From DATBQN01 sp963799925 (GTDB lineage: Bacteria > Acidobacteriota > Thermoanaerobaculia > Multivoradales > UBA5704), in assembly GCA_963799925.1 (NCBI GenBank), contig CAWCYZ010000002.1:2046001-2110000 (forward strand): DNA of 64,000 bases. Direction: 5' to 3'. The notes under the pieces are model-generated. The model did no database searches. It was not told the DNA's origin and saw only the letters and a list, made by a program, of their open reading frames with translations. Below are positions 25,340-36,100 of the stretch, in pieces. A program made the translations under genes and the position numbers. The stretch's first letter is position 1. Each line of letters opens with the position of its first letter.

Positions 25340-25882
25340 CTACGTCTGCCGCCCGCGGAGGATCTCGCGCTGGGCGGAGTAGGGAGCGCGGGCGGCGTCG
25401 AACTCGGCGGGGGTCAGGGTGAGCTCGCTCGCGATCTGCCGGATCACGGTCTCCTCGGCGCCGGCGATCGAGCCGTCCGCGGCGGCGACCGCGAAGAGGC
25501 AGGAGAGGAGCTCCAGGCGCTCCTCGCGGCTGGCGATCTCCTTGAACTCGCGCGTGACGAGGAAGTTCTCGGTGCCGCCGAAGAGGCGGTTCTGGCTCTT
25601 CGCGATCTGCACCGCCAGCACCGCCTGCTCCTCGGGGAGGCGCGCCTGCTCGATCAGGATGCGCTCCATGGCGCGGGTCTCGGAGTCGGTGATCTCGAGA
25701 TCGGCGTTGGCGACGCGGGAGAGGATGAAGGCGAAGGCGGCGACCCAGCGCGCCCGCTCGCGCGGCAGGGCGTCGAGCTGGCGGACGATCTTGCGCACCG
25801 TCTCGGTCTGCCCCTCGGAGCCCCGGCCCTCTCCCGCCCCCTCTCCCGAACGATGGCCCAGCAGCCGGTCGAGGATCGACAT
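25340..25882 (-). CDS. TerB-family protein
   Basis: 180 residues from ATG 25882; this start is favoured over the longer frame (to 25987) because of the TACGAT box 7 bases upstream. After a charged linker (HRSGEGAGEGRGSEG) comes an all-helical TerB-like domain with the two acidic helix ends typical of the fold (ANADLEITDSETRAMERIL and AAADGSIAGAEETVIRQIA). The family is linked to tellurite resistance and membrane stress, but no ter operon is present here. Confidence 0.7.
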   Translation of the reverse strand: MSILDRLLGHRSGEGAGEGRGSEGQTETVRKIVRQLDALPRERARWVAAFAFILSRVANADLEITDSETRAMERILIEQARLPEEQAVLAVQIAKSQNRLFGGTENFLVTREFKEIASREERLELLSCLFAVAAADGSIAGAEETVIRQIASELTLTPAEFDAARAPYSAQREILRGRQT

Positions 25883-25889
25883 GCCGTCG

Positions 25890-25895
25890 ATCGTA
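25890..25895 (-). promoter_or_regulatory. -10 box TACGAT, leaderless start
   Basis: Minus-strand TACGAT ends 7 bases before ATG 25882 of the TerB-family gene. Confidence 0.4.
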
Positions 25896-25989
25896 GCACG
25901 CCGGTTTTCGCTTTCCAGCGACCCTCGCCGGCTCTCCGGCAACGCTTTTGCAGAGCGAAACACCCGGACGCAGCGCAAAGGAGACATGG

Positions 25990-26340
25990 ATGAATCTCTA
26001 TGTAGGCAACCTCTCGTACCGACTCACCGAGGACGAACTCAAGGAGGCTTTCGAAGAGTTCGGCCAGGTGTCCTCCTGTACCATCATCAAGGACAGGGTC
26101 ACCGGCGAGTCCAAGGGCTTCGGCTTCCTCGAGATGCCGGAGAAATCGGAGGCGGAGGCCGCGATCAGCGGGCTCAATGGGCGGGATCTCAAGGGCCGCA
26201 AGTTGAACGTGAACGAGGCGCGTCCGCGCGAGAACCGCCCGAACGGCGGCGGCGGGGGTGGTGGCGGCATGGGCGGTGGCCGGCGGGAGGGCCGGGGCGG
26301 TATGGGCGGCGGCATGGGCGGCGGCGGCGGCCGCTGGTGA
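25990..26340 (+). CDS. RRM-domain RNA-binding protein with Gly-rich tail
   Basis: 116 residues. ATG 25990 is chosen because AAGGAG lies 6 bases upstream. One RRM covers residues 1-80, with RNP2 LYVGNL and RNP1 KGFGFLEM, followed by GRKLNVNEARPRE and a glycine/arginine/methionine tail. This is the cyanobacterial/bacterial Rbp type related to cold-inducible RNA-binding proteins. The 5' region (25896-25989) is AT-richer than its surroundings and could carry thermoregulation, but no structure was assigned. Confidence 0.88.
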   Translation: MNLYVGNLSYRLTEDELKEAFEEFGQVSSCTIIKDRVTGESKGFGFLEMPEKSEAEAAISGLNGRDLKGRKLNVNEARPRENRPNGGGGGGGGMGGGRREGRGGMGGGMGGGGGRW

Positions 26341-26407
26341 GCCCGGCGGCCGCCGCGCGAGGACGTTCCGCCGCGAGCTGCGCCGGGCGCCTGCCGCCTC
26401 ACGCCGC

Positions 26408-27259
26408 CTAGCGCGCCGTCTCGTCGATGCGGATCCCGCCGTTGGTGGTCGAGATCTCGATGTGGGCGCCGCCGCCGTTCAGGTCGCCCGTGAGGTGCCG
26501 CGCCGCGCGGCCGCGGGAGGCGAGGGGGAGGGGGCTCTCGATCTCGCCGTTGACCGACCGCGCGTCGAGCGAGGCGCGGACGTCGCGCGGCAGGTGGACG
26601 GTGATGGCGCCGTTGGTGCTCGCGAGGGTCGTCGCCTCCGCGGCGCCGACGCTCGCCAGGGCGACCTCGATCTCTCCGTTGGTGGTGCTGGCGCGCACGC
26701 CGCCCGCGGCCCCGGCGACGTCGATGGCGCCGTTGGTGCTCGCCAGGTCGAGCCGGCCGTGGACGTCGGTCGCCCGCAGGGCGCCGTTGACCGTCCGCAG
26801 ATGGGCGGCGCCGTCGGTGCCGCGCGCGGCGAGCGACCCGTTGACCGTCGCGACCCGCAGGCGAACCCTCCGCGGCACGTCGATGCGGTAGGTGACGCTC
26901 ACCTCGCTCCCACCCCCCGAGAGGAAGTCGAAGAAGCCGCCGCCTCCCTGGCGCGGATAGCGCGTCTCGACCTTGACCTCGGCCGGGCCGGGGGTGACGC
27001 GGATCTCGAGCGCCGCCAGGAGCTCCTTGGCGCGTGCCTCGCTCCCGGCCTTGACGTGCTTGACGGCGTTCACCCGCACCTCGGGACGGTCCCAGGGAGC
27101 GACGGCGACGTCGCCGTTGACGTTGTCGAGGGCGAAGACGCCCCCCGGCGGCAGCGGATAGGCGTGCTCGAAGCGCTCCTCGAGGGTGGCTGCCTGGCCC
27201 GTGCGGGCGGCGGCGGCGACGAGGACGAAAACCAGGGCTCTGAGGGCGGTGCGTGGCAT
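26408..27259 (-). CDS. Secreted DUF4097-type beta-solenoid protein
   Basis: 283 residues from ATG 27259, preceded by AGGAGG. Signal peptide (ALRALVFVLVAAAARTGQA), then a beta-helical repeat region in which strands recur as VNGSLAAR, VNGALRAT, TNGAIDVA, TNGEIEVA, TNGAITVH, VNGEIESP and TNGGIRID. This (V/T)NGxI ladder is the hallmark of DUF4097/YvlB-like adhesin-type domains. Likely periplasmic; function unknown. Divergent from the AAA/R3H ATPase gene. Confidence 0.8.
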   Translation of the reverse strand: MPRTALRALVFVLVAAAARTGQAATLEERFEHAYPLPPGGVFALDNVNGDVAVAPWDRPEVRVNAVKHVKAGSEARAKELLAALEIRVTPGPAEVKVETRYPRQGGGGFFDFLSGGGSEVSVTYRIDVPRRVRLRVATVNGSLAARGTDGAAHLRTVNGALRATDVHGRLDLASTNGAIDVAGAAGGVRASTTNGEIEVALASVGAAEATTLASTNGAITVHLPRDVRASLDARSVNGEIESPLPLASRGRAARHLTGDLNGGGAHIEISTTNGGIRIDETAR

Positions 27260-27370
27260 GGGGCTCGCCTCCTTTCGCCTCCCCCTACGCCGGGCGGCGC
27301 CAAAAGGTTGCGCCGGGCGAAACATACCGGGCGGCGCGCGAGGTTATAGCCTGTGCGAGGAGGAGCCGAA

Positions 27371-28966
27371 TTGCCCGGACGGCAGATCACCGACGACCTG
27401 GAGCTGCTGCTCGACGTCATGCCCCCGCACCTCGAGCGGGCGCTCGGGGAGCGGCTGGGGGGCGAGCCGCTGATCGAGGTGGTGCTCGACCTCGGGCGCC
27501 TGCCCGAGGCGCGCTTCCCGGAGCGCGGCGAGGACCTCTGCGCCGAGCCGGTCACCCGTCAGGACATCGCCCACGTCGTCGAGCGGATCGGCCGCTTCGG
27601 CAAGGACAATCGAGCGGGGATCGAGCGCACCCTTCACCGCATCTCGGCGATGCGCAACCGCGTCGGCGAGATCGTCGGCCTCACCTGCCGGGTGGGCCGC
27701 GCCGTCTTCGGCACCGTCGACATCCTGCGCGACGTCATCGAGGCCGGCGAGTCGATCCTCCTCCTCGGCCGCCCCGGGGTGGGCAAGACGACCCTCCTGC
27801 GCGAGGCGGCGCGGGTGATCGCCGACGAGCTCGGGCAGCGGGTCATCGTCGTCGACACCTCGAACGAGATCGCCGGCGACGGCGACATCCCCCATCCGGG
27901 CATCGGGCGCGCCCGGCGCATGCAGGTCCCCTCGCCCGACCTCCAGCACGCGGTGATGATCGAGGCGGTCGAGAACCACATGCCGCAGGTGATCGTCATC
28001 GACGAGATCGGCACCACCGCCGAGGCGCTGGCGGCGCGGACGATCGCCGAGCGCGGCGTGCAGCTCATCGCCACCGCGCACGGCAACAGCCTCGACAACC
28101 TGCTGCGCAATCCCACCCTCTCGGACCTCGTCGGGGGCATCCAGGCGGTGACCCTCTCGGACGAGGAGGCGCGGCGGCGCGGCACCCAGAAGACCGTCCT
28201 CGAGCGCAAGGCGCCGCCCACCTTCGACGTGGTGATCGAGATCCAGGACCAGAGCACGCTCGCCGTCCACCACGACGTCGCCGAGGTGGTCGACCGGTTC
28301 CTGCGCGAGATCCCGCTGCGCCCGGAGATCCGGGTGCGCACGGAGGGGGGCGGGGTGGAGATCCGGCGGCCGGCGAACGGGCAGGCGGCGCGTTCGATGT
28401 CGGCGCCCGCCGCGGCGCCGCGCAACGGCGCCTCGGCGGGCGGCGGTATGCCGGGCGACGCGGGCGAGGCGCCGCCGGCGGGCATCGCCGCTCGGCCGCC
28501 GCTGCGCGGGCGGACGGTCCGCATCTTTCCCTACGCCGTGGCGCGCGCCAAGCTCGAGCGCGCGCTGCGCAAGTTCCGCGTCCCGGCCTACCTCGTCGAG
28601 GACCCCGACGAGGCCGACATGATGGTGACCCTGAAGTCGCAGGAGCGCCGGCAGTCGCACAAGGTGCGCGACGCGTCGGCGCGCGGCGTGCCGATCCACA
28701 TCGTGCGCAGCAACACGGTCACCCAGATGGAGAGCTTCGTGCGCGCGGTCTTCGGCGTCGGCGACGCGCTCGCCGGCGACGAGGCGGCGCTGCGCGAGGT
28801 CGAGGAGGCGATCGGGGAGATCCGTGAGGACGGCCAGCCGGTCGAGCTCTCGCCGCGCAACAACTACCTCCGCCGCCTGCAGCACGAGATGGCCGGCCGC
28901 GAGGGCCTGGTCTCGGAAAGCCGGGGCGAAGAGCCCTACCGGCGGGTGGTGATCTTTCCCAGCTGA
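27371..28966 (+). CDS. Ycf45-like AAA ATPase with C-terminal R3H domain
   Basis: About 531 residues. A TTG start at 27371 is chosen because AGGAGG at 27358-27363 lies 7 bases upstream; a GTG at 27353 has none. The ATPase resembles SpoIIIAA/Ycf45: Walker A GRPGVGKTT, VIVVDTSNEIAGDGD, Walker B VIVIDEIGT, and ERGVQLIATAHGN. A low-complexity linker (about residues 335-375) leads to a conserved alpha/beta segment and then an R3H single-stranded nucleic-acid-binding domain (SPRNNYLRRLQHEMAGREGL...RRVVIFP). Role in bacteria unclear; probably nucleic-acid-linked NTPase work. Confidence 0.82.
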   Translation: MPGRQITDDLELLLDVMPPHLERALGERLGGEPLIEVVLDLGRLPEARFPERGEDLCAEPVTRQDIAHVVERIGRFGKDNRAGIERTLHRISAMRNRVGEIVGLTCRVGRAVFGTVDILRDVIEAGESILLLGRPGVGKTTLLREAARVIADELGQRVIVVDTSNEIAGDGDIPHPGIGRARRMQVPSPDLQHAVMIEAVENHMPQVIVIDEIGTTAEALAARTIAERGVQLIATAHGNSLDNLLRNPTLSDLVGGIQAVTLSDEEARRRGTQKTVLERKAPPTFDVVIEIQDQSTLAVHHDVAEVVDRFLREIPLRPEIRVRTEGGGVEIRRPANGQAARSMSAPAAAPRNGASAGGGMPGDAGEAPPAGIAARPPLRGRTVRIFPYAVARAKLERALRKFRVPAYLVEDPDEADMMVTLKSQERRQSHKVRDASARGVPIHIVRSNTVTQMESFVRAVFGVGDALAGDEAALREVEEAIGEIREDGQPVELSPRNNYLRRLQHEMAGREGLVSESRGEEPYRRVVIFPS

Positions 28967-28991
28967 TCTTTCCCGGTTGATCTTTCCCGGT
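28950..28991 (+). repeat. Three 14-bp direct repeats across the stop codon
   Basis: TGATCTTTCCC(A/G)G(C/T) recurs at 28950, 28964 and 28978. Because 14 is not a multiple of three, the units supply stop codons in more than one frame, and the annotated TGA is part of the second unit. Likely slippage product. Confidence 0.7.
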
Positions 28992-29125
28992 TGAGGGCGG
29001 AGCCTCCGGCCGGATCGCCGACCGGATCCTCTGGCTTGGGAGTTGCAGTTTCCGGGCGGCGAGCGGACTTCCGTCCAGCTCGCACACCTGACGGGCTCGG
29101 CCTTGCGCCGGGTCGTGGAGATGGC

Positions 29126-30341
29126 ATGAACCCGCGCTCTCTCGCGTTCGCTTTCCTCTTGGCCGGGCCGCTCGGGCTCGCCGCCCAGCCGCCGCAGCCG
29201 TCGCCGCCTCAGCCGGCGCCCGGCCCCGCCGGTCCATCAACCCGCGCCCGTTCCGGCTCCGGCTCCGGCTCCGGCTCCGGTTCCCCAACCGGCCAACCCG
29301 CCGGTCCAGCCGGGCCAGCCCGGCGTCCAGCCGCCGCCGGCTCCTCCGGGAGCGCCGGTGCCCAGTCAGCCCGGCGTGCCCCCGCCGCCCAATCAGCCCC
29401 TTCCGCCGAATCAACCGCCGGCGCCGCCGCCGGGCCCGGCGGCGAATCTTCCGCCGGCGAACCCGCGCTCGCTCGCCGACATCCAGATCCTCCTCGACCG
29501 CGCCAACTTCTCGCCCGGGGCGATCGACGGCAAGGGGGGAACCAACACGCAGCGGGCGGCGATGGCCTTCCAGGCGGCGCACGCTCTCCCGGTGACCGGC
29601 AACGTCGATCCGGCGACCTGGCAGAACCTGATCGCCGCCTCGGGCCAGCAGACGCTGGCGCTCTACACCATCGCCCCAGCCGACGTGGCCGGGCCGTTCG
29701 TGCCCCAGATCCCGCACGACATGGAGGCGCAGGCGAAGCTCCCGGCGCTCGCCTACACCTCGCCGCTCGAGCTCCTGGCCGAGAAGTTCCACACCACGCC
29801 GGAGCTCCTCATGGCGCTCAATCCCGGCGCCAACTTCGCCGCCGCCGGCCAGGCGATCCGGGTGCCGAACGTGCCGCCCTTCACGCCCTGGACCAAGGAC
29901 CAGCCGCCGCCCGACAAGTCGGCGGTGCCGCCGGACCTCCGGATCGTCGTCTCGAAGTCCAGGTCGACCCTCTCGGTCGAGCGCGGCGACGACGTCGTCT
30001 ACTTCGCCCCGGTCACCTCGGGCAGCGAGCACGACCCGCTGCCGCTCGGCCAGTGGAAGGTCAACGGGGTCTCCCGCGCGCCGGTCTTCCACTACAACCC
30101 GAAGCTCTTCTGGGACGCCAAGACGAGCGACACCAAGGCGACGGTGCCGGCGGGGCCGAACAACCCGGTGGGGGTGGTCTGGATCGACCTCTCCAAAGCG
30201 CACTACGGGATCCACGGCACGCCCGAGCCGAAGCTGATCGGCAAGACCAGCTCGCACGGCTGCGTGCGCATGACCAACTGGGACGCGCAGGCGGTGGCCT
30301 CGCTGGTCAAGCCCGGGACCCCCGTCCTCTTCGAGCCATGA
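29126..30341 (+). CDS. L,D-transpeptidase (YkuD) with peptidoglycan-binding domain, frameshifted in Pro-rich linker
   Basis: About 404 residues after removing one C from CCCC 29224-29227. Signal peptide MNPRSLAFAFLLAGPLGLAA, a Pro-rich linker (PAPVPAPAPAPAP and PSQPGVPPPPNQPLPP), a PG_binding_1 domain (IQILLDRANFSPGAIDGKGG), a LysM-like stretch (LLAEKFHTTPELLMALNPG), and a YkuD domain ending in YGIHGTPEP and SSHGCVRM with the catalytic Cys and His. It makes 3-3 peptidoglycan cross-links in the periplasm. The downstream M23 gene overlaps by ATGA, so both act on the wall together. Confidence 0.82.
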
Positions 30342-31057
30342 GCCCCGAGCCGGAGCGCCCGAGACGTCCGGTGGGTCTCGCGGCGCTGGGCGGCTTCGTG
30401 CTCGGCGCCGCGACGGTCCTCCTGATCGTCTGGTTCTACGGCGCCGGCCGGCATGTCCCGGTGGCGCCAGCACCGCCGACGGTTCCCGCCCCGGTTCCGG
30501 CTCCGCGGGCCCCGGCCGCCGGCGCGACCGTTCCGCTCCACCCGCCGCCCGCCGCGCCCGGCCCGGAAGCGTCGTCCGCCGACCTCGCGGACCTCGCCCG
30601 CCGCCGGCTCCTGCTCCCCGTCGCCGGGGTGAGGCCGGAGAGCCTCACCAACACCTACGACGACGGCCGCTCCGGCGGGCGGGTCCACCACGCCATCGAC
30701 ATCCCGGCGCCGCGCAACACGCCGGTCCTGGCGGTCGAGGACGGCGCGGTGGCCAAGCTCTTCACCAGCAAGCTCGGCGGGATCACCGTCTACGAGTTCG
30801 ATCCCACGACGACCTACTCCTACTACTACGCTCACCTCGAGCGCTACGCCGACGGCTTGAAAGAGGGCGACCGCGTGCGCCGCGGGCAGGTGCTGGGCTA
30901 CGTCGGCACCTCGGGCGACGCGCCGCCGGACGCGCCGCACCTGCACTTCGAGATCACCCGGTTGGGCCCCGAGCGGCACTGGTGGCAGGGAACGCCGATC
31001 AATCCGTTCGTCGTCCTGCGCGGCGAGGCGGCGGGCGGCGCGCCGGCCGGGCGCTGA
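30338..31057 (+). CDS. Membrane-anchored M23-family peptidase
   Basis: 239 residues starting with ATGA overlap to the L,D-transpeptidase. One transmembrane anchor (LAALGGFVLGAATVLLIVWFY), a Pro/Ala linker, then a LytM domain with VHHAIDIPAPRNTPVLAVEDG (His, Asp ligands), YYYAHLERYADGLKEGD and PHLHFEITRLG (HxH motif). All zinc ligands appear present, so it should be an active D,D- or L,D-endopeptidase at the outer face of the inner membrane. Confidence 0.88.
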   Translation: MSPEPERPRRPVGLAALGGFVLGAATVLLIVWFYGAGRHVPVAPAPPTVPAPVPAPRAPAAGATVPLHPPPAAPGPEASSADLADLARRRLLLPVAGVRPESLTNTYDDGRSGGRVHHAIDIPAPRNTPVLAVEDGAVAKLFTSKLGGITVYEFDPTTTYSYYYAHLERYADGLKEGDRVRRGQVLGYVGTSGDAPPDAPHLHFEITRLGPERHWWQGTPINPFVVLRGEAAGGAPAGR

Positions 31058-31066
31058 GGCGCGGGC

Positions 31067-32045
31067 TCAGTGCCCCCCGTGTCCCTCGCCGTACTTCTTC
31101 TCGCCCGCCTCGACCCGCATCGCCAGCTTGTTCTGCTTCGGCGGCAGCGGACAGGTGGCGTAGGAGGTGAAGGCGCAGGGCGGGTTGTAGGCCTGGTTGA
31201 AGTCGACCACGACGCGGCCGTCCTTCGGCGGGTCGATGCCGAGGAAGCGCCCGGCGCCATAGGTTTCGTGGCCGTTGGTCTGGTCGCCGAAGATGACGAA
31301 GAGCGAGCCGTCCTCGCCGCCGGGCAGGGCGTCCAGCCGGTAGGTCTTGCCGTCCTTCTCGAAGACCACGGCGCCCGGCGAGGGGGTGTCGGTGACCTGG
31401 CCCAGAATGTTGGGGATGGGGATCTGTTTCGGCGGCTGGTAGGGCTCGAAGCGGGCGGCGACGCGCCAGTCGGGCCGGATAGGGAACTCGTCGAGCCCAT
31501 GAAACGCCGCCAGCGCCGGGCTCTTGGTGTCCTTGACCCGCACCCCGACGCGGTCGCCGCGGTCGATGACGAAGAAGCGCAGCGATCCGAGCTCGAGGCC
31601 GGTGGGCGGACCGTCGGCGTCGGAGCGGAGGAACAGGGTGTCGACCGGCTTGCCGTCGTGGGTGACGCCGACGCCGGGCATCACCTTGATCGTGACGTCC
31701 TTGCCGTGCCGCTCGAAGCTCCCCGCCACCGCGGGCGCCTTCCCGGCGGGGAAGATCACGCGATTGCCGGCGCCGCTGCCGAAGCGGTTCTCCCCCTCCT
31801 CGAGCCAGAAGAGCCCGACGAGCGTCAGCCAGCCGTCCTCGCGCTGGAGGCCCGGCGACGCGCGTCTGCCGCCAGGCCTCGATCTCCCGGCGATAGGCGT
31901 CCGGGGCCGGCGCGGCGGCCTCGGATGCGCTCGTGGCCGATACCGTCGGACGCGCGGCGCCGTCGGCGGCGGCGTGGACAGGGCGCACGGCGAGCAGCGC
32001 GGGCAGCGCCAGCGAGGCGAGCCGAAGGGCGAGGCGGTTCTTCAT
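31067..32045 (-). CDS. DUF1684 secreted protein, frameshifted near codon 65
   Basis: About 325 residues once one base near 31849-31853 is removed. Signal peptide from ATG 32045 (MKNRLALRLASLALPALLAV, then RPVHA). DUF1684 begins YRREIEAWRQTRVAG and, in the shifted frame, continues LQREDGWLTLVGLFWLEEG into NRVIFPAGKAPAVAG. The conserved end motifs FNQAYNPPCAFTSYATCPLPP and the C-terminal EKKYGEGHGGH are intact. The downstream part alone is open from 31759. DUF1684 proteins are secreted and of unknown function. Confidence 0.78.
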
Positions 32046-32183
32046 CGCGGCATCCTCTCTCGCCGGCGGTCCGGCCGGCGCCTGCCAAGGATAACCCAGA
32101 GGCCGCGGCGGCCGCGGTGGCGTAACCTGTCGTTCGCTTCTGCGTAGTATGACGTGCGGCGCCTGACCGCCGCGGGAGAGCCC

Positions 32184-33167
32184 ATGCTCGAGATCCGTGA
32201 CCTCGTCAAGATCTACCCCGGCCCGGTGACGGCGCTCCAGGGGATCACCCTCGGCGTGCCGCAGGGGATGTTCGGCCTGCTGGGGCCGAACGGCGCCGGC
32301 AAGACGACGCTGATGCGCATCCTCGCCGGCCTGCTCGAGCCGACCGCCGGCACCGTGCGGCTCGACGGCCTCGACGTCCTGGCTTCGCCGCGCGAGCTGC
32401 GCCGCCGGCTGGGCTACCTGCCGCAGGAGTTCGGCTTCTACCCCTACCTGACCGGCCACGCGATGCTGGTCTATCTCCTGCGGCTCAAGGGCGTCGAGGC
32501 GCCCGGCGGCCTCGACGCCCTGGCCCGCGACCTCCTCGAGCGGGTCAACCTCGGCGCCGCCGCGAAGCGCAAGGTGAAGAGCTACTCGGGGGGCATGCGC
32601 CAGCGCCTGGGGATCGCCCAGGCGATCGCCGGCGACCCGCGCCTGATCGTCGTCGACGAGCCGACCGCCGGCCTCGACCCCGAGGAGCGCCTGCGCTTCT
32701 ATCGCCTCCTGGCCGAGCTCGCCGAGGAGCGGATCGTGCTGCTGTCGACCCACATCGTCGAGGACGTGGCGGTCCTCTGCCCGCGCTTCGCGGTGATCCG
32801 CAAGGGGCGGCTGGTCGCCGAGACCTCGCCCGGCGCGGCGCGCGAGGCGATCGCCGGCAAGGTGTTCGAGGGGCGGGTGCCCGCCGCCGAGCTCGACGCG
32901 CTGGCGCGCCAGCGGCGGATCACCCAGGCGATCCTCGTCGAGGGGAAGAACCGGGTGCGGATCTACGAGCCCTCGGGCCAGCCGCCGGCGGGGTTCGAGC
33001 CGGCCCCGGCGACGCTCGAGGACGCCTATCTCCTGCTCATGCAGGACGCCGAGCAGGCCGCGGGGAGCGAGCCCGAGCCGCTCGCCGCCGCGGCGGCAGG
33101 GGCCGCCGGATCTGCTGCAGCCGCCGGAGCCGCTGGAGCCGCCGGAGCCGCCGGAGCCGATCGATGA
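32184..33167 (+). CDS. ABC-2 type transporter ATP-binding protein
   Basis: 327 residues from ATG 32184 (GGGAG upstream; a GTG at 32154 is less likely). Walker A GPNGAGKTT, Q-loop LGYLPQEFGFYPYLTGH, signature YSGGMRQRLGIAQAI, Walker B LIVVDEPTAGLD and switch LLSTHIVED. The C-terminus carries an Ala/Gly repeat from 9-bp GCCGCCGGA-type repeats (about 33100-33160) that is probably slippage-prone. The stop overlaps the permease/M1 fusion gene by ATGA, so the two form one transporter unit. Confidence 0.88.
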   Translation: MLEIRDLVKIYPGPVTALQGITLGVPQGMFGLLGPNGAGKTTLMRILAGLLEPTAGTVRLDGLDVLASPRELRRRLGYLPQEFGFYPYLTGHAMLVYLLRLKGVEAPGGLDALARDLLERVNLGAAAKRKVKSYSGGMRQRLGIAQAIAGDPRLIVVDEPTAGLDPEERLRFYRLLAELAEERIVLLSTHIVEDVAVLCPRFAVIRKGRLVAETSPGAAREAIAGKVFEGRVPAAELDALARQRRITQAILVEGKNRVRIYEPSGQPPAGFEPAPATLEDAYLLLMQDAEQAAGSEPEPLAAAAAGAAGSAAAAGAAGAAGAAGADR

Positions 33168-36100
33168 GCCCGGCCGCCGCCGCTCCCCGCCGCGCCGCCG
33201 GCCGCGGGGACCGCTTCCGCGCCGTCTCCGGCATGACGCTCCGGCACACCTTGAAGCGGCCGCTCTTCTGGGTGCTGGTGGTGCTCCTGCTGCTCCTGGT
33301 ATGGGGCATCTCGAACGGCAACGTGTCGATCAGCTCGGGCGACAGCACCGTGGGGGGCAAGAAGGCGTGGCTCAACTCGGAGTTCAATCTCTCCTTCATC
33401 GTCGCCACCCTGGTGTCGCTGATCTATGCCTTCTTCACCTCGGTCGCCGCCGGCATGTCGGTGATCGAGGACGACGAGCAGCGCATCGCCGAGATCGTCG
33501 CCGCCACGCCGTTGACGCCCGCCGAGTACGTCTGGGGGAAGTTCCTCGCCGTGCTCGGCGCCTTCCTCGGCGCCCTCGGGCTCCAGCTCCTGCTGATGAT
33601 CCTCTTCTACCAGGTGGTGCCCAACGCCGCGGCCGCCGAGATCCGCGGGCCGTTCGAGCTCGCCAACTATTTGCGGCCGGCGCTCGCCTTCGCTCTGCCG
33701 ACGCTCGTCTTCTTCACCGGCGTCGCCTTCTATCTCGGCGAGCGCTTCCGGCGCCCGATCCTCGTCTTCCTCTTCCCCGTCGCGCTCCTCCTGATCAACG
33801 GCTTCTTCCTCTGGGAGTGGTCGCCGACCTGGCTCGATCCGCGGATCAACCGCCTGCTGATGATCGCCGACTCGAGCGGCTTCCGCTGGTTGAACGAGAC
33901 CTGGCTGAAGCTCGACCGCGGCGTCGACTTCCTCAATCACACGCCCGTCCGCTTCGACGGCACCTTCGTCCTCAACCGGCTGCTCTTCCTCGGCCTCGGC
34001 CTCGCCGGGGTCGCCCTCGCCCAGCGCCACTACGCCCACCGGGTAGGCCGCGCCGGCGCCGCGCGCTCAGCCCGCGCGCTGCGGCGCGCGGCGGTCGAGG
34101 TCGCCGCGCCGGCCGCGGCGCTCACGCCGGCCGAGCGCCGGCTGCCCGCCGGGCGGCTCGCGGCGGGAACGATGCGGCAGCCCGGCTTCTGGAGCACCAC
34201 TCTGCGCGTCGCCCGCGGCGAGACGCGCGGCCTCTTCAGCCAGGTCGGGCTCTATATCTTCATCCCGCTCATCCTGATCCAGACCGTGGGCAGCAACCTG
34301 CTCGCCCTGGGGGCGTTCCAGACCGAGCTGCTGCTCACCCCGGGCGAGCTCGCGGTGCGCTGCCTCAACACCTTGACGTTCCTCATCTGCCTCCTCCTCC
34401 TCTTCTACACCGTCGAGTCGATCGAGCGGGAGCGGACGACCGGCTTCGCCCCGGTCCTCTACTCGACGCCCCTGGGCAGCGGGCCGCTCCTCGCCGGCAA
34501 GGCGCTCGCCAACAGCCTGGTCGGCGCGGCGGTCGTGGGGGCGACGCTCGTCGGCTGCCTGATCGCTCTCCTCGTCCAGGGCCAGGTGCGGCTCGAGCTC
34601 TGGCCCTTCGCGCTCGTCTGGGGAGCGCTCCTCCTGCCCACGTTCCTCCTCTGGACCGCGTTCGTCACCGCCGTCCAGGCGCTCGGCGGATCGCGCTATT
34701 TGACCTACGGCGTCGGCCTCGCGGCCCTCGTCTTCACCCTCTACCGCCAGCTCACCGGCGGCATGAACTGGGTCGGCAACTGGGCGCTGTGGAGCGTGCT
34801 GCGCTGGAGCGACATGGGCGTCTTCGAGATCGACCGGCGGGCGCTTTTGTGGAACCGCCTCCTCGCCCTCGGCCTCGCCGCCCTCTTCTGGGCGATCGCC
34901 GTCCGCGCTTTCCGCCGCCGCCAGTCGGACGCGGTGAGCCTGGCCGACCGGTTCACGGCGCGGCGGGTCGGGCGGACGGCGCTCGGCCTGGCGCCCTACG
35001 CCGTGGTGCCGGCCGTCGCCGCCATCGCCCTCGGCCTCGCCGTGTTCCACGGCTTCCAGGGCGGCGAGGCGGAGAAGAAGGAGCGGGACTATTGGAAGCA
35101 GAACCTGGGGACCTGGAAGGACGCGCCGCAGCCGTCGCTCGCCGCGGTCGACCTCGACCTGACGCTCGACCCCGCCGGCCGTGGCTTCCGCGACCGCGGC
35201 CGCTACACGCTGATCAACGACCGCGACGTGCCGCTCGAGCGCTTCGCCCTGACCGGCGACGTGCAGTGGAAGAACGTCCGCTGGAGCTTCGCCGGCAAGC
35301 CCTACAAGCCCGAGGACCGCTCGGGCCTCTACGTGTTCACGCCGCCGGCGCCGCTGCCGCCGGGCGGCCGGGTCGAGGTGGGCTTCGACTGCAGGGGGAC
35401 TGTGCCGCGCGGCATCACCCGCAACGGCGGCGGTACGTCGGAGTTCATCCTGCCCTCCGGAGTGGTCCTCACCAGCTTCAATCCGACCTTCGCGCCGGTC
35501 GTCGGCTACGTGCCGGAGATCGGCATCAAGAAGAAGGAGAACGACTACGAGCCGAAGGAATACGCCGACGATTTCTACCTCGGCAAGACCCGGCCGGCCT
35601 TCGGCAGCAGCCACTCTTTCCCCACCCGTATCCGCATCACCGGCCCCGCGGCCTACACCTACAACTCGGTGGGGACGCTGGCGAGCGACGAGGTCGGCCA
35701 TGGCCGGCGGACCGCGGTCTGGGTGAGCGACCACCCGGTGCGCTTCTTCAACGTCGTCGGCGGGCGCTGGCTGACCCGCCGCGGGCAGGGGACGCAGATC
35801 TTCTACCATCCGGCGCACGCGGCCAACGTCCCCGAGATGCTCCGCACGCTCGACGCCGCCCGCCGCTACTACTCGCAGTGGTTCTACCCCTTCCCGTGGC
35901 GGGAGCTCAAGCTCTCCGAGTTCCCCAACCTGGCGGGCTACGCCCAGGGGTTCCCCACCGACATCAGCTTCTCGGAGGGGATCGGCTTCCTGACCAAGAG
36001 CGACGTCCAGACCAACGCCGTCTTCATGGTCACCGCGCACGAGAGCGCGCACCAGTGGTGGGGCAACATCCTCACCCCCGGCGAGGGGCCGGGCGGCAAC

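Noticed and set aside
21177..25382. 1401-codon plus-strand ORF through polA and the M23 gene
   Set aside because: After the first 15 codons it is the wrong frame of polA and antisense to the peptidase, with Arg/Gly/Pro-rich shadow composition.
33100..33160. Separate tandem-repeat element at the end of the ABC ATPase gene
   Set aside because: It is an in-frame 9-bp coding repeat giving Ala/Gly, better described as part of the gene.
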